DNA of 64,000 nucleotides from JAIBJN01 sp963775505 (GCA_963775505.1 CAVZIL010000001.1:372001-436000), one strand, 5' to 3'; shown: positions 40,253 to 50,229, numbered from the stretch's first letter. Program-made: numbers and translations. Notes: generated by a model from the letters alone, not told the origin.

Positions 40253-42323
40253 GGGCGCTCACCGGACGCTCGCGGAGGAAGGGCAGCGGCACCGCCGGGC
40301 TGTCCGAGTCGATCTCCCGCGCGAGGCGGTGGCCGTCGAAGATCGCGTCGGCGATCAGCTGCGGCGCGACGCAGTCGCCGATCCGGTAGACGGCCTCGAT
40401 CCCCTCCGCTTCGAGCCGCTCCTCGTCGGCTCGGAGCTCGTGGTAGAGCGCATCGTCAGAAACGCGCTGCGTGACGAGGACGACGGCGTCGGCCTCCAGC
40501 TCGACCGGGTCGCCGAACTCGTTTGCGCACGTGACCCGGCCGGGCTCGACGCGCTCGAGGGAGAGGGTGCGGTGCATCCGGACATCCACCTCGTGGAGCC
40601 GCTCCTTGAGGAAGACCTGCTCGAGCGTCTCGTGCGAGAAGGGTGAGATGTCCTCGAGCGACGTCACGAAGTCGACGGAGTGCCCCTCGACCGCGAGCTT
40701 CTCGGCGAGATCCGGGCCCATGAAGTAGCCGTCCGAGTCGTAGACGACGACGCGTTCGCCCGGCGGGGTCTTGCCCTCGACCATGATCTGCTCGGGCGTG
40801 AGGAGGTGCGGGAGGGACGCGTCCGCGCCCGGTATCGGCTCGTGCGTCTCCCGGTTGAGGCCGTCGGTCGCCCAGGAGGCGCCGGTGGCGACGACGACCA
40901 GTTCGGCGCCGTACTCGCGCACCGCCTCGGCGTCCAGTCGCATCCCCGTCATCACCTCGACGTTCCTGAGCTTGCCTAGTTGGATGCGGCGCCAGTTGAG
41001 GACCCGACCCCACTCGCCTCGGCCGGGGAGCTGCGGGATCCAGCGCATGATCCCGCCGATGTCGTCGCCGGCGTCGACCAGGTGCACGCGGCGGAAGCCG
41101 CGCTTGCCGAGCACGATCGCGCACTCCATCCCGGCAGGTCCGGCCCCGACGACCAGCACGTCGCGGTCGCGGTTCTCCGCCGGTTCGAAGCGCTCCGGGT
41201 GCCAGCCGCGGCGGTACTCCTCCCCGGCGGTCGCGTTCTGGGTGCAGCCGACGTTCCCGCCGGGGTCAGACTTGGGGATGCAGATGTTGCAGCCGATGCA
41301 CTCGCGGATCTCGTCGAGGCGTCCTTCCTCGATCTTGCGCGGAAGGAACGGGTCCGCAATCGACGGCCGCGCCGCGCCGATGACGTCCCACTTCCCACTC
41401 GCGACGATCTCCGCCATCCGGTCGGGGTCGGTCATCCGCGCGACCCCGACGATCGGCTTCGCTGTCGCCTCGCGCACGCGCCCGGTCCACTCGAGCTGCC
41501 AGCCCTGCTGGAAGAAGCGCGAGGCGCCCGAGTCCTTCGACCATTCGTTCGCCGAGCCAATGGCCACGTCCCACAAATCGACGAGGTGGTCGGCGAGGCG
41601 CACGAACTCGAGCCCTTCGTCGAGGTCGACGCCGTAAGGGCTGAGCGCCGCGACGGAGATCCGGGTCGCGACCGTGCACTCGCCGTCGACAGCCTCGCGC
41701 GTCAGCTCCAGCAGCTCCAGCCAGAAGCGCGCGCGATTTTCCAGCGACCCTCCGTACTCGTCGGTCCGCAGGTTGTAGAACGGCGAGAGGAACTGCATGG
41801 GCAGGTAGCTGTGCGCGCCGTAGACGTAGACGATGTCGAAGCCGGCCTCGCGCGCCCGCCGCGCCGCCGCGGCCCAGTCCGCCTGCACGCGCTTGATGTC
41901 GTCGCGCTCCATCGCCTTCGGCGTCACGAGCAGGTAGTCGCTCGCAAGCTGCGAGGGCGCGATCGCCGGGAGGCGCCATTCGCGCCGCGGGCAGTGCGCG
42001 CCCGAGTGATGGAGCTCGACGCCGGCCAGCGCCCCGTGCTCGTGCACCTCGTCGCACATGAGCGCGAGCGCGTGGAGGTCGCCCTCGTCCCAGAGCCGCG
42101 CCGAGATGAAGGGCGTCTCGTCGGAGTCGGGGCTGACGGCGCAGTACTCCGTGTTGACGGCGGCCCAGCCGCCCTCGGCCTTCATCGCCCGGTGCCGCGC
42201 CTGTCCGCCGGGCTTCTGCACGCCGAACCCGGTGCAGTGGGGCACCTGGTAGAAGCGGTTCCGGAGCGTCTTCGGGCCGATCTCGAGCGGCTCGAAGAGG
42301 ATCGCGTGCCTGGGATCAGGCAG
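40245..42323 (-). CDS. Trimethylamine dehydrogenase-like flavoprotein (FMN, 4Fe-4S, FAD/ADP domains)
   Basis: 692 residues if it starts at a CTG at 42323; no ATG, GTG or TTG lies at the expected place, and the paralogue at 51853 begins MARDPRH where this has LPDPRHA. Old-yellow-enzyme TIM barrel (1-about 340) with VPHCTGFG (the cysteine that carries covalent FMN in trimethylamine dehydrogenase). Then a 4Fe-4S motif C-x2-C-x2-C-x11-C starting at ECIGCNIC, then TQNATAGEEYRRGWHPERF and the nucleotide-binding domain VLVVGAGPAGMECAIVLGKR. It probably demethylates or dehydrogenates a methylated amine. The second Trp of the trimethylamine pocket is absent. Confidence 0.88.
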   Translation of the reverse strand: MPDPRHAILFEPLEIGPKTLRNRFYQVPHCTGFGVQKPGGQARHRAMKAEGGWAAVNTEYCAVSPDSDETPFISARLWDEGDLHALALMCDEVHEHGALAGVELHHSGAHCPRREWRLPAIAPSQLASDYLLVTPKAMERDDIKRVQADWAAAARRAREAGFDIVYVYGAHSYLPMQFLSPFYNLRTDEYGGSLENRARFWLELLELTREAVDGECTVATRISVAALSPYGVDLDEGLEFVRLADHLVDLWDVAIGSANEWSKDSGASRFFQQGWQLEWTGRVREATAKPIVGVARMTDPDRMAEIVASGKWDVIGAARPSIADPFLPRKIEEGRLDEIRECIGCNICIPKSDPGGNVGCTQNATAGEEYRRGWHPERFEPAENRDRDVLVVGAGPAGMECAIVLGKRGFRRVHLVDAGDDIGGIMRWIPQLPGRGEWGRVLNWRRIQLGKLRNVEVMTGMRLDAEAVREYGAELVVVATGASWATDGLNRETHEPIPGADASLPHLLTPEQIMVEGKTPPGERVVVYDSDGYFMGPDLAEKLAVEGHSVDFVTSLEDISPFSHETLEQVFLKERLHEVDVRMHRTLSLERVEPGRVTCANEFGDPVELEADAVVLVTQRVSDDALYHELRADEERLEAEGIEAVYRIGDCVAPQLIADAIFDGHRLAREIDSDSPAVPLPFLRERPVSALA

Positions 42324-43404
42324 AGAGCGCCTCGTGCACGAGCCGCTGGAAGTGCTGGATCAGGACCTCGCTCGAGGGCAGGAGGCGCCCGTGCGGGATC
42401 ATCCCGGAGTTGAGGCCGACCTGGACGGAGGCGACGAGCGAGGCGTCCTCGAGGCCGACCTGGTTGGCGAACGCCATCATCTCCTGGGCCGTCTCGTCGG
42501 GGACCTCCTCGTAGTAGAAGTACTCCGTCGAGCCCACGCAGCGTCCCGGGCCGGCGGGGCGCGTGACGTCCACGGACATGTTCCCCGGGCCCGGATCGAT
42601 GTTGAGGGTGAAGTTCGGGAAGAGCATGTGGTACTGCGCCTGCTCCACGTCCGCGTCCGCGAGGTAGGCGACCTTCCCGTTCGTCTTCACCGAGTCGCGC
42701 AGGTGCGCGAACTGCATGAGGGCGAGGCGGTCGGCCTCGTACAGGTACTCGTCCGCGCCGACGTCGAGCACCTTGGAGAAGCCCGGGTGCGCGACCGCGC
42801 AGTGGTAGCACTCGAGGTAGTTCTCGATCGCGACCTTCCAGTCGCACTCGATCTCCCAGTCGTTGCGGACGCGGAAGCGGAGGCGGTCGAGCTCGAGCCC
42901 GCTCTTGGCGACCTTGTCGGGGAGCGGCCCGAGCGCGTCGGCGAGCGGGCCGGCGTCGGGATCGGGATTGACGAAGACGAGGGGCCCCCACGCTTCGATG
43001 GCCACGGGCAGCATCGAGAAGCCCTCGGCGTCGAAGCCGGGCTCGCGCTCCGACCGCGGTGCCTTGCGGAGCGTGCCGTCGAGGTCGTACGTCCAGGCGT
43101 GGTACGGGCACTGGAGCGCCTTGCGGTTGCCGTCGCCGCTCGCGATCAGGTGGCCGCGGTGCCGGCAGACGTTGACGAAGCCGCGCAGGACGCCCTTCTT
43201 GTCTCGGACGACCACGATCGGGATCTGCCCGGCGAAGCAGGTGAAGAAGTCGCCCGGGTTCGCCACGCGGTCGCCGCGGCCTGCGTACTGCCACGTGCGC
43301 GCGAAGATGCGTTCCCCCTCCAGCCGCTGGATCGCGGGGTCGGCGTACCAGTCGGCCGGAAGCGTCGCTCCCGCCGCGAGAGCGGCTCCCAGATCCGCCT
43401 TCAT
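42316..43404 (-). CDS. Rieske non-heme iron oxygenase, alpha subunit
   Basis: 362 residues. The Rieske cluster motif C-x-H (CRHRGH) and C-x2-H (CPYHAW) lies near 80-105. The mononuclear iron site ENYLECYHC-AVAH follows near 205. Length and single-component look match the choline monooxygenase / glycine betaine (GbcA) / stachydrine demethylase group, which oxidatively removes an N-methyl from quaternary amines. A reductase partner is not adjacent. It is co-transcribed between the class III aminotransferase (10-bp gap) and the flavoprotein (overlap). Confidence 0.92.
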   Translation of the reverse strand: MKADLGAALAAGATLPADWYADPAIQRLEGERIFARTWQYAGRGDRVANPGDFFTCFAGQIPIVVVRDKKGVLRGFVNVCRHRGHLIASGDGNRKALQCPYHAWTYDLDGTLRKAPRSEREPGFDAEGFSMLPVAIEAWGPLVFVNPDPDAGPLADALGPLPDKVAKSGLELDRLRFRVRNDWEIECDWKVAIENYLECYHCAVAHPGFSKVLDVGADEYLYEADRLALMQFAHLRDSVKTNGKVAYLADADVEQAQYHMLFPNFTLNIDPGPGNMSVDVTRPAGPGRCVGSTEYFYYEEVPDETAQEMMAFANQVGLEDASLVASVQVGLNSGMIPHGRLLPSSEVLIQHFQRLVHEALSA

Positions 43405-43414
43405 GGAGCGAATT

Positions 43415-44803
43415 CTACCTGGTCAGATCCGAGGCCATCTCCTCGAAGGCCGCGACGAAGGCGTCGCAGTCCTCGAAGGAGTGGACGACGGAGAGCGTCC
43501 ATTCCTCCTCGCGGCCCGGGGTCATGAAGACGCCGCGGTTCATGTTGTAGAGCCACGCGAGATCGCAGAGCTCGCCGTCCTGGTTCTCCTTGTAGGTCTC
43601 GTAGTCGACGATCTTCGTGGGCGAGAAGGTGACGCAGCCCTTCGCGCCGACGCCGACCGCGTAGCCGGCCAGGTGGTGGTCGTCGATGACCTTCTGGCAG
43701 CCGGCGAGGATGCGGTCGTTGAGGGCGTCGAGGTGCTGGTAGGCCTCCGGGGTCAGCACCTCGAGCAGGCTCGCGCGGGCCGCGGCCATGGTGAGCGGGT
43801 TGCCGTTGTAGGTGCCCACCTGGTAGACGCTCCCGCTCTCGACCACCTCGAAGACCTCCTCGGTGCCGCCAATGGCGCCCGAGGGAAGCCCTCCCCCGAG
43901 CGTCTTGGCGAGGGTCACCATGTCCGGCTTGACGCCGAAGCGGTCGGTAGCCCCGCCGGGCGCGATGCAGAGGCCGGTCTTCACCTCGTCGAAGATGAGG
44001 ATGATGTCGTGTTCGCGCGTCAGCTCGCGGACGGCCTCGAGGTAGCCGGGCTCGGGGAGCACGACCCCGAGGTTCATCATCGCCGCCTCCATGAGCACGC
44101 AGGCGGGCTTCCTGCCCTCCTCGATCAGGCCCTCGATGCGGCGCTCCATCGCCGGTGCGTCGTTGAACGGGACCGGGACGGTCATGTCCGCGACGGCCTG
44201 CGGGATGCCAGACCCGTAGGGGAGCGACTCGTAGTGGTCGCGGTCGCCGATCCTGTCGTACTCGACGCCGATCGAGACCATCACATAGTCGTGGTGACCG
44301 TGGTAGGAGCCGAAGATCTTCAGGATCGTGTCGCGTCCGGTGGCCGCGCGCGCGATCCTGATCGCGTCCATGGTCGCCTCGGAGCCCGAGTTGGTGTAGC
44401 GCCACTTCGGCAGTCCCCAGCGGCGGGCAAGCTCCTCCGCGACGACGATGCCGTCCTCGGTGGGCGCGGCGAAGTGCGTGCCGTGGGGGTAGCGCTCGGC
44501 GATCGCCTTCCCGATCGCAGGGTGCGCATGGCCTTGCACCATCGAGCCGAAGCCGTTGTGGAAGTCGAGGAGCTCGTTCCCGTCGACGTCCCAGACCTTG
44601 GCGCCGGCGCCGCCGGCGAGGTAGATCGGCCACGGGTCCCGCACCTGGTAGGAGGACGCGACGCCGGCCGAGAGGGTCTTGCGCGCGCGCTCGTACATGG
44701 CCCGAGAGGCGGGCGTGCGCTCGTCGAGCTTCCTCTCCTCGCGCTCGGTCAGCTCCTTGATCCGCCCGCGGTCGATCTCGACGACGGTCGCTTCAGTTGC
44801 CAT
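43415..44803 (-). CDS. Class III PLP-dependent aminotransferase/aminomutase
   Basis: 462 residues. TNSGSEATMDAIRIARAATG and FGSYHGHHDYVMVS are typical of the glutamate-1-semialdehyde aminomutase subgroup. FDEVKTGLCIAPGGATDRFG is the cofactor-ring motif; the PLP lysine is in TLAKTLGGGLPSGAIGG. The N-terminal extension of about 35 residues is helical and charged. Transamination of a terminal or beta-amine is likely; the haem-pathway role is unlikely given the operon. It overlaps the upstream ATPase gene by 11 bp. Confidence 0.92.
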   Translation of the reverse strand: MATEATVVEIDRGRIKELTEREERKLDERTPASRAMYERARKTLSAGVASSYQVRDPWPIYLAGGAGAKVWDVDGNELLDFHNGFGSMVQGHAHPAIGKAIAERYPHGTHFAAPTEDGIVVAEELARRWGLPKWRYTNSGSEATMDAIRIARAATGRDTILKIFGSYHGHHDYVMVSIGVEYDRIGDRDHYESLPYGSGIPQAVADMTVPVPFNDAPAMERRIEGLIEEGRKPACVLMEAAMMNLGVVLPEPGYLEAVRELTREHDIILIFDEVKTGLCIAPGGATDRFGVKPDMVTLAKTLGGGLPSGAIGGTEEVFEVVESGSVYQVGTYNGNPLTMAAARASLLEVLTPEAYQHLDALNDRILAGCQKVIDDHHLAGYAVGVGAKGCVTFSPTKIVDYETYKENQDGELCDLAWLYNMNRGVFMTPGREEEWTLSVVHSFEDCDAFVAAFEEMASDLTR

Positions 44804-45935
44804 TGGAACTCTCCTCCTCGGGAACGTCCTCCGACGGCTCGTCGGACGCGACGACGGACGGTGCGAGCACGCGGAGCGCGTCCGCGGGAAAGTGGAGCGT
44901 AACCGCCGCGCCCTGCTCGTAGGCGAGCGGCGCCCCGTCGTTCGGAAGCACCACCTTGATGAGGCTGCCGCCGAGGATGCGAACCCGCAGCTCGCGGAAG
45001 CTCCCGACGAAGACGGAGTGCTCGACGAGGCCGGGGATGCGGTTTCCGCCGTCCGAGGCGGGCTGCTCCACGCCGACCCGCTCGGGGCGGATCACGGCCT
45101 TCACGTCGCCGCGCGAGCCGACGTCGCCCTGCTGGGCGAGGAGCGTGCGCTCCGCCACGCGCAGGACGCAGCAGCCGTCCTCCTCGCCCTCGGCCGTGAC
45201 GGTGAGGAGGTTCGAGACGCCGAGGAAGTCGGCCACGAAGAGCGTCTCGGGCTCCTCGTACAGGGCCTGCGGCGGCCCCGCCTGCTCGACGTGGCCCTCG
45301 TTCATCACGGCGATCCGGTCGCTCATCGTGAGCGCTTCCTCCTGGTCGTGCGTGACGAAGATGAAGGTCACGCCGATGTCCTCCTGCAGCCCCTTCAGCT
45401 CGACCTGGAGGTCCTTGCGCAGGCGGGCGTCGAGCGCTCCCAGGGGCTCGTCCAGGAGGAGAACGCGAGGCTTGAGCACGAGCGCGCGCGCTAGCGCGAC
45501 GCGCTGCTGCTGGCCGCCCGAGAGCTCGTGCGGCTTGCGCCGTTCGAAGCCGGCGAGCTGGATGAGCTCGAGCATCTCCGCCACGGCGCGCTTGCGTTCG
45601 TCCCGAGAGGTCTTGCGGTACTTGAGCCCGAACGCGACGTTGTCCGCGACGCTCAGGTGGGGGAAGAGCGCGTAGCTCTGGAAGACGGTGTTGACGTTGC
45701 GCCGGTGCGGCGGCGTCTGCGCGACGTCGACGCCGTCGAGGAGGATTCGCCCGCTCGTCGGGCGCTCGAAGCCGGCGATCATCCTGAGCGTGGTCGTCTT
45801 CCCGCACCCGGACGGGCCGACCATCGTGAAGAACTCGCCCGGAGGCATCTCGAGGTCGATGTTCTCGACCGCCGTGACGTCCCCGAAGTCCTTTCGGAGG
45901 TCCTCGAGCCGTACCTCGCCGGTGTCACCGTTCAA
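44793..45935 (-). CDS. potA: ABC transporter ATPase, PotA-type
   Basis: 380 residues from a TTG at 45935, chosen because GGGAGG lies 6 bases upstream and the protein then starts LNGDTGEVRLEDLRKDFGD. Walker A VGPSGCGKTTT, signature LSGGQQQRVALARAL, Walker B VLLLDEPLGALD, H-loop VTHDQEEAL, and the C-terminal TOBE-like regulatory domain (from about 245; VIRPERVGV). This layout is typical of spermidine/putrescine and related importers. It overlaps the permease stop by 11 bp. Confidence 0.93.
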   Translation of the reverse strand: MNGDTGEVRLEDLRKDFGDVTAVENIDLEMPPGEFFTMVGPSGCGKTTTLRMIAGFERPTSGRILLDGVDVAQTPPHRRNVNTVFQSYALFPHLSVADNVAFGLKYRKTSRDERKRAVAEMLELIQLAGFERRKPHELSGGQQQRVALARALVLKPRVLLLDEPLGALDARLRKDLQVELKGLQEDIGVTFIFVTHDQEEALTMSDRIAVMNEGHVEQAGPPQALYEEPETLFVADFLGVSNLLTVTAEGEEDGCCVLRVAERTLLAQQGDVGSRGDVKAVIRPERVGVEQPASDGGNRIPGLVEHSVFVGSFRELRVRILGGSLIKVVLPNDGAPLAYEQGAAVTLHFPADALRVLAPSVVASDEPSEDVPEEESSNGN

Positions 45936-46795
45936 TTGCGACCTCCCCGAGCGTTGCCGCCTCCGAGGCCTGCCCGGCCCCCGCGAAGCGTCTGTAAACA
46001 AGGTACGCCAGCGCGACCGTCAGGAGCGTGATCACGAGCGTGATCGTCGCGAGCGCGTTCAGCGCCGGGCTCGGCGCGCCGCGCGCCGTCGCGTAGAGCA
46101 GCATCGACACCGTGTTCGTGTCGGCGCCCGCCGCCAGGTACTGCGTCACCACGAAGTCGTCGATGGAGAGCGCGAAGACGACACCCGCGCTGGCCAGGAT
46201 CGCCGGCGCGAGGAGCGGGATCAGGACGCGGGTCAGCCGGGAGACCGGGGGCGCTCCCAGGTCGGCGGCAGCCTCCTCGTACTCGCGCCCGATCGACACG
46301 AGGCGGCCGCGGACGATGACGACCACGTACGAGACGGCGAACGTCACCTGCCCGATCGCCTGCGCCGTCGTTCCGAGCCCCCAGCCGTTGAAGATCTGCA
46401 GGAAGAGCAGCAGGAGCGCGACACCCATGACGAGCTCCGGCGTCACGAGCGGGCAGCAGCATCAGCGTGTTGACCGGACCGCTTCCGAAGCCGCGCCAGC
46501 GCTGGAGGCCGAGTGCGAGCGCGACGCCGAGCGGTACGGCCACGAGGACGCACAGCACTGCCAGCACGAGGGTGTGCTCGAGTGCGGAGACGAGCGCGGG
46601 ATCGTCGCGCACGCTCCCCGGATCGCCGCTGAACCAGCGTGTCGAGAACCCCTGCCACGTCGTCCGCGAGCGTCCGTCGTTGAAGGCGAAGAGGACGGCG
46701 ACCGCGACGGGCAGGATCGACCAGAGGATGTAGATCCCGGTGACGACCGGGAGGAAGCGGGGACGGCCCCACGGGTTCCGGAGCCACGCTCTCAT
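45925..46795 (-). CDS. potC: ABC permease, PotC-type, frameshifted
   Basis: The N-terminal part (MRAWLRNPWGRPRFLPVVTG to LALGLQRWRGFGSG, LMLLP) and the C-terminal part (TPELVMGVALLLLFLQIF to VALAYLVYRRFAG) read in different frames. One extra base near 46449-46453 explains it: removing it gives LLPLVTPELVMG, as expected. The conserved permease loop EEAAADLGAPPVSRLTRVLI is intact. About six helices. The overlapping start (ATGA) and all neighbours are normal, so a consensus error or very recent mutation is more likely than a dead gene. Confidence 0.85.
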
Positions 46796-47709
46796 GCGCG
46801 GGCCCCCTCCTGCCCGGCACGGCGAGTCTGGCGCAGGTAGTAGAGCATGAAGATCAGGAGGATTGCCGCCAAGAGGACGGTGAGAGCCGCGCCGACGGTT
46901 TTCTGGGAGCCCTGGCGCGTGAACTGGTCGATCTGGTTTCCGATCATCGACGTTTCGGGTGAGGCGGAGACGAGATCCGGCGTGTAGTAGTCCCCGAACA
47001 TCGGCAGCGCGATCAGAACAAGGCCGGCGAGGATTCCGGGCATCGAGAGCGGCAGGGTCACCCGGCGGAAGGCCTCGAACGGGCTCGAGCCAAGGTCGCG
47101 CGCCGCCTCGATCTGGCGCTGGTCGATCCGATCGAGCGCGGCGAAGAGCGGAAGGACGAGGAACGGGACGTAGCCGTAGACGAGGGCGATGATCACCGTC
47201 GCCGGCTGCCCTTCCAGCCACCCGCCCTCGCTCTCGAGCAGGCCCAGCGTGATGAAGAGCTGGTCGATGGACGTCCAGTGGAGAACCTTCGTGCCCCAGC
47301 CGTCCGGCGAGAGCAGGTTGATCCACGCGAGCATCCGCATCAGGTAGTTGATCCACCACGGGAGCACGAGCAGCAGCAGCACGAGCGCCTTCCACCTGCC
47401 CGCGTGCCGCGCCGCGTAGTACGCGACCGGGTAGCCGATGACGAGGGAGATCGCGATCGCGATCCCGACGAAGGCGAAGGTGCGCAGGAAGACGGTCAGG
47501 TACTGCCCGCCGTCCTTGATGTTCTCGAGCACCTCGAGTACGTAGCCGACGTTCCAGTCGAGCGGGTTCCACGTCGGCACCGGCTCGCTGAGCGTGTTCA
47601 CGTTCCCGAAGGCAACGCAAAGAACGGCGTAGAAGGCGACGAGGAAGAAGACCGTCAGCCAGGCGACCCCGGGGAGCGCGAGCAACCGCCATGTCCACCG
47701 GGATTCCAT
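46792..47709 (-). CDS. potB: ABC permease, PotB-type
   Basis: 305 residues, six predicted helices beginning at about 10 (LLALPGVAWLTVFFLVAFYA). The ABC-interacting loop is EAARDLGSSPFEAFRRVTLP. A long periplasmic segment between helices 1 and 2 (LDWNVGYVLEVLENIKDGGQ) is usual for PotB. The stop overlaps the PotC start. It forms the inner-membrane channel with PotC for the amine or amino compound delivered by the binding protein. Confidence 0.93.
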   Translation of the reverse strand: MESRWTWRLLALPGVAWLTVFFLVAFYAVLCVAFGNVNTLSEPVPTWNPLDWNVGYVLEVLENIKDGGQYLTVFLRTFAFVGIAIAISLVIGYPVAYYAARHAGRWKALVLLLLVLPWWINYLMRMLAWINLLSPDGWGTKVLHWTSIDQLFITLGLLESEGGWLEGQPATVIIALVYGYVPFLVLPLFAALDRIDQRQIEAARDLGSSPFEAFRRVTLPLSMPGILAGLVLIALPMFGDYYTPDLVSASPETSMIGNQIDQFTRQGSQKTVGAALTVLLAAILLIFMLYYLRQTRRAGQEGARA

Positions 47710-47721
47710 CGGCGACGTCTC

Positions 47722-49074
47722 CTATCCGGCCCGGAACTGCGACCAGGCCTGGTCCCAGAGCCGTTCACCCTCGACTGTCAGCTGGAGGAGCTCCTGGTTG
47801 GCGAGGAACTGGTCCGGGCGGACGACCGCCGGCGCCAGGGTCTCGGGGATGAGGCCCTCCGCGATGAGCGCGTCGCCGTCGATGCCGTTCTGCGGGGGGA
47901 TGTACCCGTTCCAGTTGATGAAGTTCTCGTAGGCGATCGTCTCCTCCAGCAGGTAATCGAGGAAGAGATGCGCAAGCACCGGGCTCTCGGCGGCGCGCGG
48001 AATGCAGAGGAAGTCGTTCTGGACGACGCCGCCGGTCTCCGGCCACCAGTACGAGAGGACATCCGGCGGGACGCCGGGCGGCATGTAGTAGAAGGCCGCC
48101 GCGAGCAGGTCGCCCGACCAGGCGTGGTGCAGCACCGTCCGCCCCTCGGGAAGCGTCTGGTAATCCGTGATCGTCACCTTGATGTTGCAGATGTCGGTGA
48201 GCTGCTCGAGGTCCTCCCCGGCCTTGGCGACGATCTCGGGGTCCTCGGTGTTGAGGTCGGCGATCCGCCCCTCCGCGAGCGCGTCGCGCTGCATCGGCAT
48301 CGAGAGGCCGTCGCGCTTGTCGTCGAGGAGGCCGACCTTGCCGCGCCATTGCTCCGACTCCCAGAGGATGTCCCAGGGGACGTCGAGCTCCGAGATGTCG
48401 ACGGAGATCTGGTCGTTGCGCCATCCGATTCCGTCCGACCAGACCACGTAAGGCACGGTGTAGCGCGAGCCGCGGTCGTAGAAGGGATCGGCGAGCTGCG
48501 GCCAGATGTTGGGCGCGAGGTTCGACAGGTAGGAGTGGTTGAGCGGCTGCAGGAGCTGCAGCGCCATGAGGTTCACGATGTTCGAGCCCGAGAGGCCGAG
48601 GATGACGTCGTACTCGACCGCGCCGGACTGGAGCTTGGCGATCGCCTCGTCCGCCGAGTTGTAGGTGGCGAGCTCGACCGTGCAGTCGTAGCGATCCTCG
48701 AAGCGGCGCATGAGACGGGGCCAGAGGTAGTCCGGGTAGTTGAAGAGGCGGAGCGTCGCGCCCGTTTCCGCCGGACGGCCGTCGGCGATCGGCTGATTGT
48801 CGTCGACGATCGCCCAGGTGACGCTGTTGTCCGCGCGCGGAAGGGGGAGGCCACCGGGGCCTACCGGCTTCGCCTCGACGAGCGGCGAGCCGCTGCCCCC
48901 GTTCTCGGCCCCTGGCTCGCAGCCGACCGCAAGCGGCTCCGTTGTGTTCTCACAGGCCGCGAGACCGCCGGCGACGCCCACGCCCGCTGCGGCCGCGGCG
49001 GCGCCGCGGAGGAGCTGTCCGCGGGTCAGCCCAGATCGGTCCTTCGGATGCGACATGCCAGGCGGACCGTTCAT
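47722..49074 (-). CDS. potD: Extracellular solute-binding lipoprotein, PotD-type
   Basis: 450 residues (or 444 from the second Met at 49056). A hydrophobic signal sequence ends in the lipobox GGLAAC with the lipid-anchored Cys near 41. The spermidine/putrescine-binding fold follows: LRLFNYPDYLWPRLMRRFED, DVILGLSGSNIVNLMALQLL, and late YLLEETIAYENFINWNGYIP. An insertion of about 50 residues after the lipobox is longer than in E. coli PotD. Polyamine specificity is not assured. Confidence 0.9.
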   Translation of the reverse strand: MNGPPGMSHPKDRSGLTRGQLLRGAAAAAAGVGVAGGLAACENTTEPLAVGCEPGAENGGSGSPLVEAKPVGPGGLPLPRADNSVTWAIVDDNQPIADGRPAETGATLRLFNYPDYLWPRLMRRFEDRYDCTVELATYNSADEAIAKLQSGAVEYDVILGLSGSNIVNLMALQLLQPLNHSYLSNLAPNIWPQLADPFYDRGSRYTVPYVVWSDGIGWRNDQISVDISELDVPWDILWESEQWRGKVGLLDDKRDGLSMPMQRDALAEGRIADLNTEDPEIVAKAGEDLEQLTDICNIKVTITDYQTLPEGRTVLHHAWSGDLLAAAFYYMPPGVPPDVLSYWWPETGGVVQNDFLCIPRAAESPVLAHLFLDYLLEETIAYENFINWNGYIPPQNGIDGDALIAEGLIPETLAPAVVRPDQFLANQELLQLTVEGERLWDQAWSQFRAG

Positions 49075-49098
49075 TCAACGTGCCCGGCCCGGTCTACG

Positions 49099-50229
49099 TC
49101 AAGCGGCAGGCGCCCTCTCGGCCAACAAATCCCCCCGCACCTCGGCCACTTCTCGCGCCGCCCGCTCCATGACCGCGACGGGCCCGGTCGTGATGCGGAC
49201 GCAGCCGGAGAGCCCGAACTCGCTGCCTGCCCGAACGAGAAAACCGCGGCGTACGAGGCCCTCGGTGAGCGCGACGTCGTCGACGCCGACGTCCACGAGG
49301 AGGAAGTTCGCCTGCGACGGATACGGCGTTGCGCCGGCCTCGCGGAGCAGCTCGGCCAGGCGCCCGCGTCCCTCCTCGTTCGCTCGCCGGCGCTCCTCGA
49401 CGAGCTCCAGCCGGCGCAGGCTCGCCCTCCCGGCCGCCAGGGCGGCACGGTTGACGTTGAACGGCTCGAGGACGACGTCGAGCATGTCGACGAGCGGCCG
49501 GTCGACGACGGCGTAGCCCAGGCGGAGGCCGGCGAGCGCGAAGATCTTCGAGAACGTGCGCAGGAGGATCACGGGCCGGCCCGCGTCGACGTCGCTCAGA
49601 CGATCGAGCCGCAGTGCGGGGTCGACGTACTCGACGTAGGCCTCGTCGACGACGACGGCGCAGCGTTCGGGAAGTCCGGCCAGGAGCGTCTCCCACTCGT
49701 CGCGCGTCACCTGCGAGCCGGTCGGGTTGTTGGGGTCGCAGAGCCAGACGAGTCGGGCGTCCGCCTCGCGGGCGGCAGCGGCGATCGAGACGACGTCGTG
49801 ACGGAGGTCGCGCGCGGGGACCCGGACGATCCTGGCGCCCGCGGCCGCGCTCGTCGTCGCATAGAGGCCGTAGGTCGGCGCCGTCAGCACGACGGCGTCG
49901 CCGGGCTCGACGAAAGCGTGGACGACCATGGCCACCAGCGCCTGGATGCCGTGGGCCGGGACGATCTGATCGGGAGTCGCTCCGACCCAGGCGGCGACGC
50001 TCTCGCGCAGCTCGGTGTACGCCTCGGCCGGGTAGATCCAGGCCCGCTCGAGCTCCGCGAGGACCTCCTCGCGGACGCCCGGAAACGGGCCCTCCAGGCC
50101 CTCGTTCCAGTTCAGCTTCACGATCTCGTCGAGGCCGTAGGCCTCCCGCAGCTCCTCGAGGCTCGGGCCGGGCCGGTAGGGCTCGAGCCCGATCAGCGAT
50201 CGCCGGACGATGTCGGTCCAGTCGGTCAT
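49099..50229 (-). CDS. PLP-dependent aminotransferase, HisC-like (class I/II)
   Basis: 376 residues from an ATG that overlaps the stop of the ThDP gene (ATGA). Features: LNWNEGLEGPFPGVREEVL, the cofactor-holding CDPNNPTGSQVTRDEWETLL, AVVVDEAYVEYVDP, and the PLP lysine in LLRTFSKIFALAGLRLGYAV. Histidine genes are not nearby. Next to a 2-oxo-acid-decarboxylase-like ThDP enzyme, it may convert an amino acid to its 2-oxo acid, as in the arginine transaminase route (AruH then AruI). That assignment is inference. Confidence 0.88.
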   Translation of the reverse strand: MTDWTDIVRRSLIGLEPYRPGPSLEELREAYGLDEIVKLNWNEGLEGPFPGVREEVLAELERAWIYPAEAYTELRESVAAWVGATPDQIVPAHGIQALVAMVVHAFVEPGDAVVLTAPTYGLYATTSAAAGARIVRVPARDLRHDVVSIAAAAREADARLVWLCDPNNPTGSQVTRDEWETLLAGLPERCAVVVDEAYVEYVDPALRLDRLSDVDAGRPVILLRTFSKIFALAGLRLGYAVVDRPLVDMLDVVLEPFNVNRAALAAGRASLRRLELVEERRRANEEGRGRLAELLREAGATPYPSQANFLLVDVGVDDVALTEGLVRRGFLVRAGSEFGLSGCVRITTGPVAVMERAAREVAEVRGDLLAERAPAA

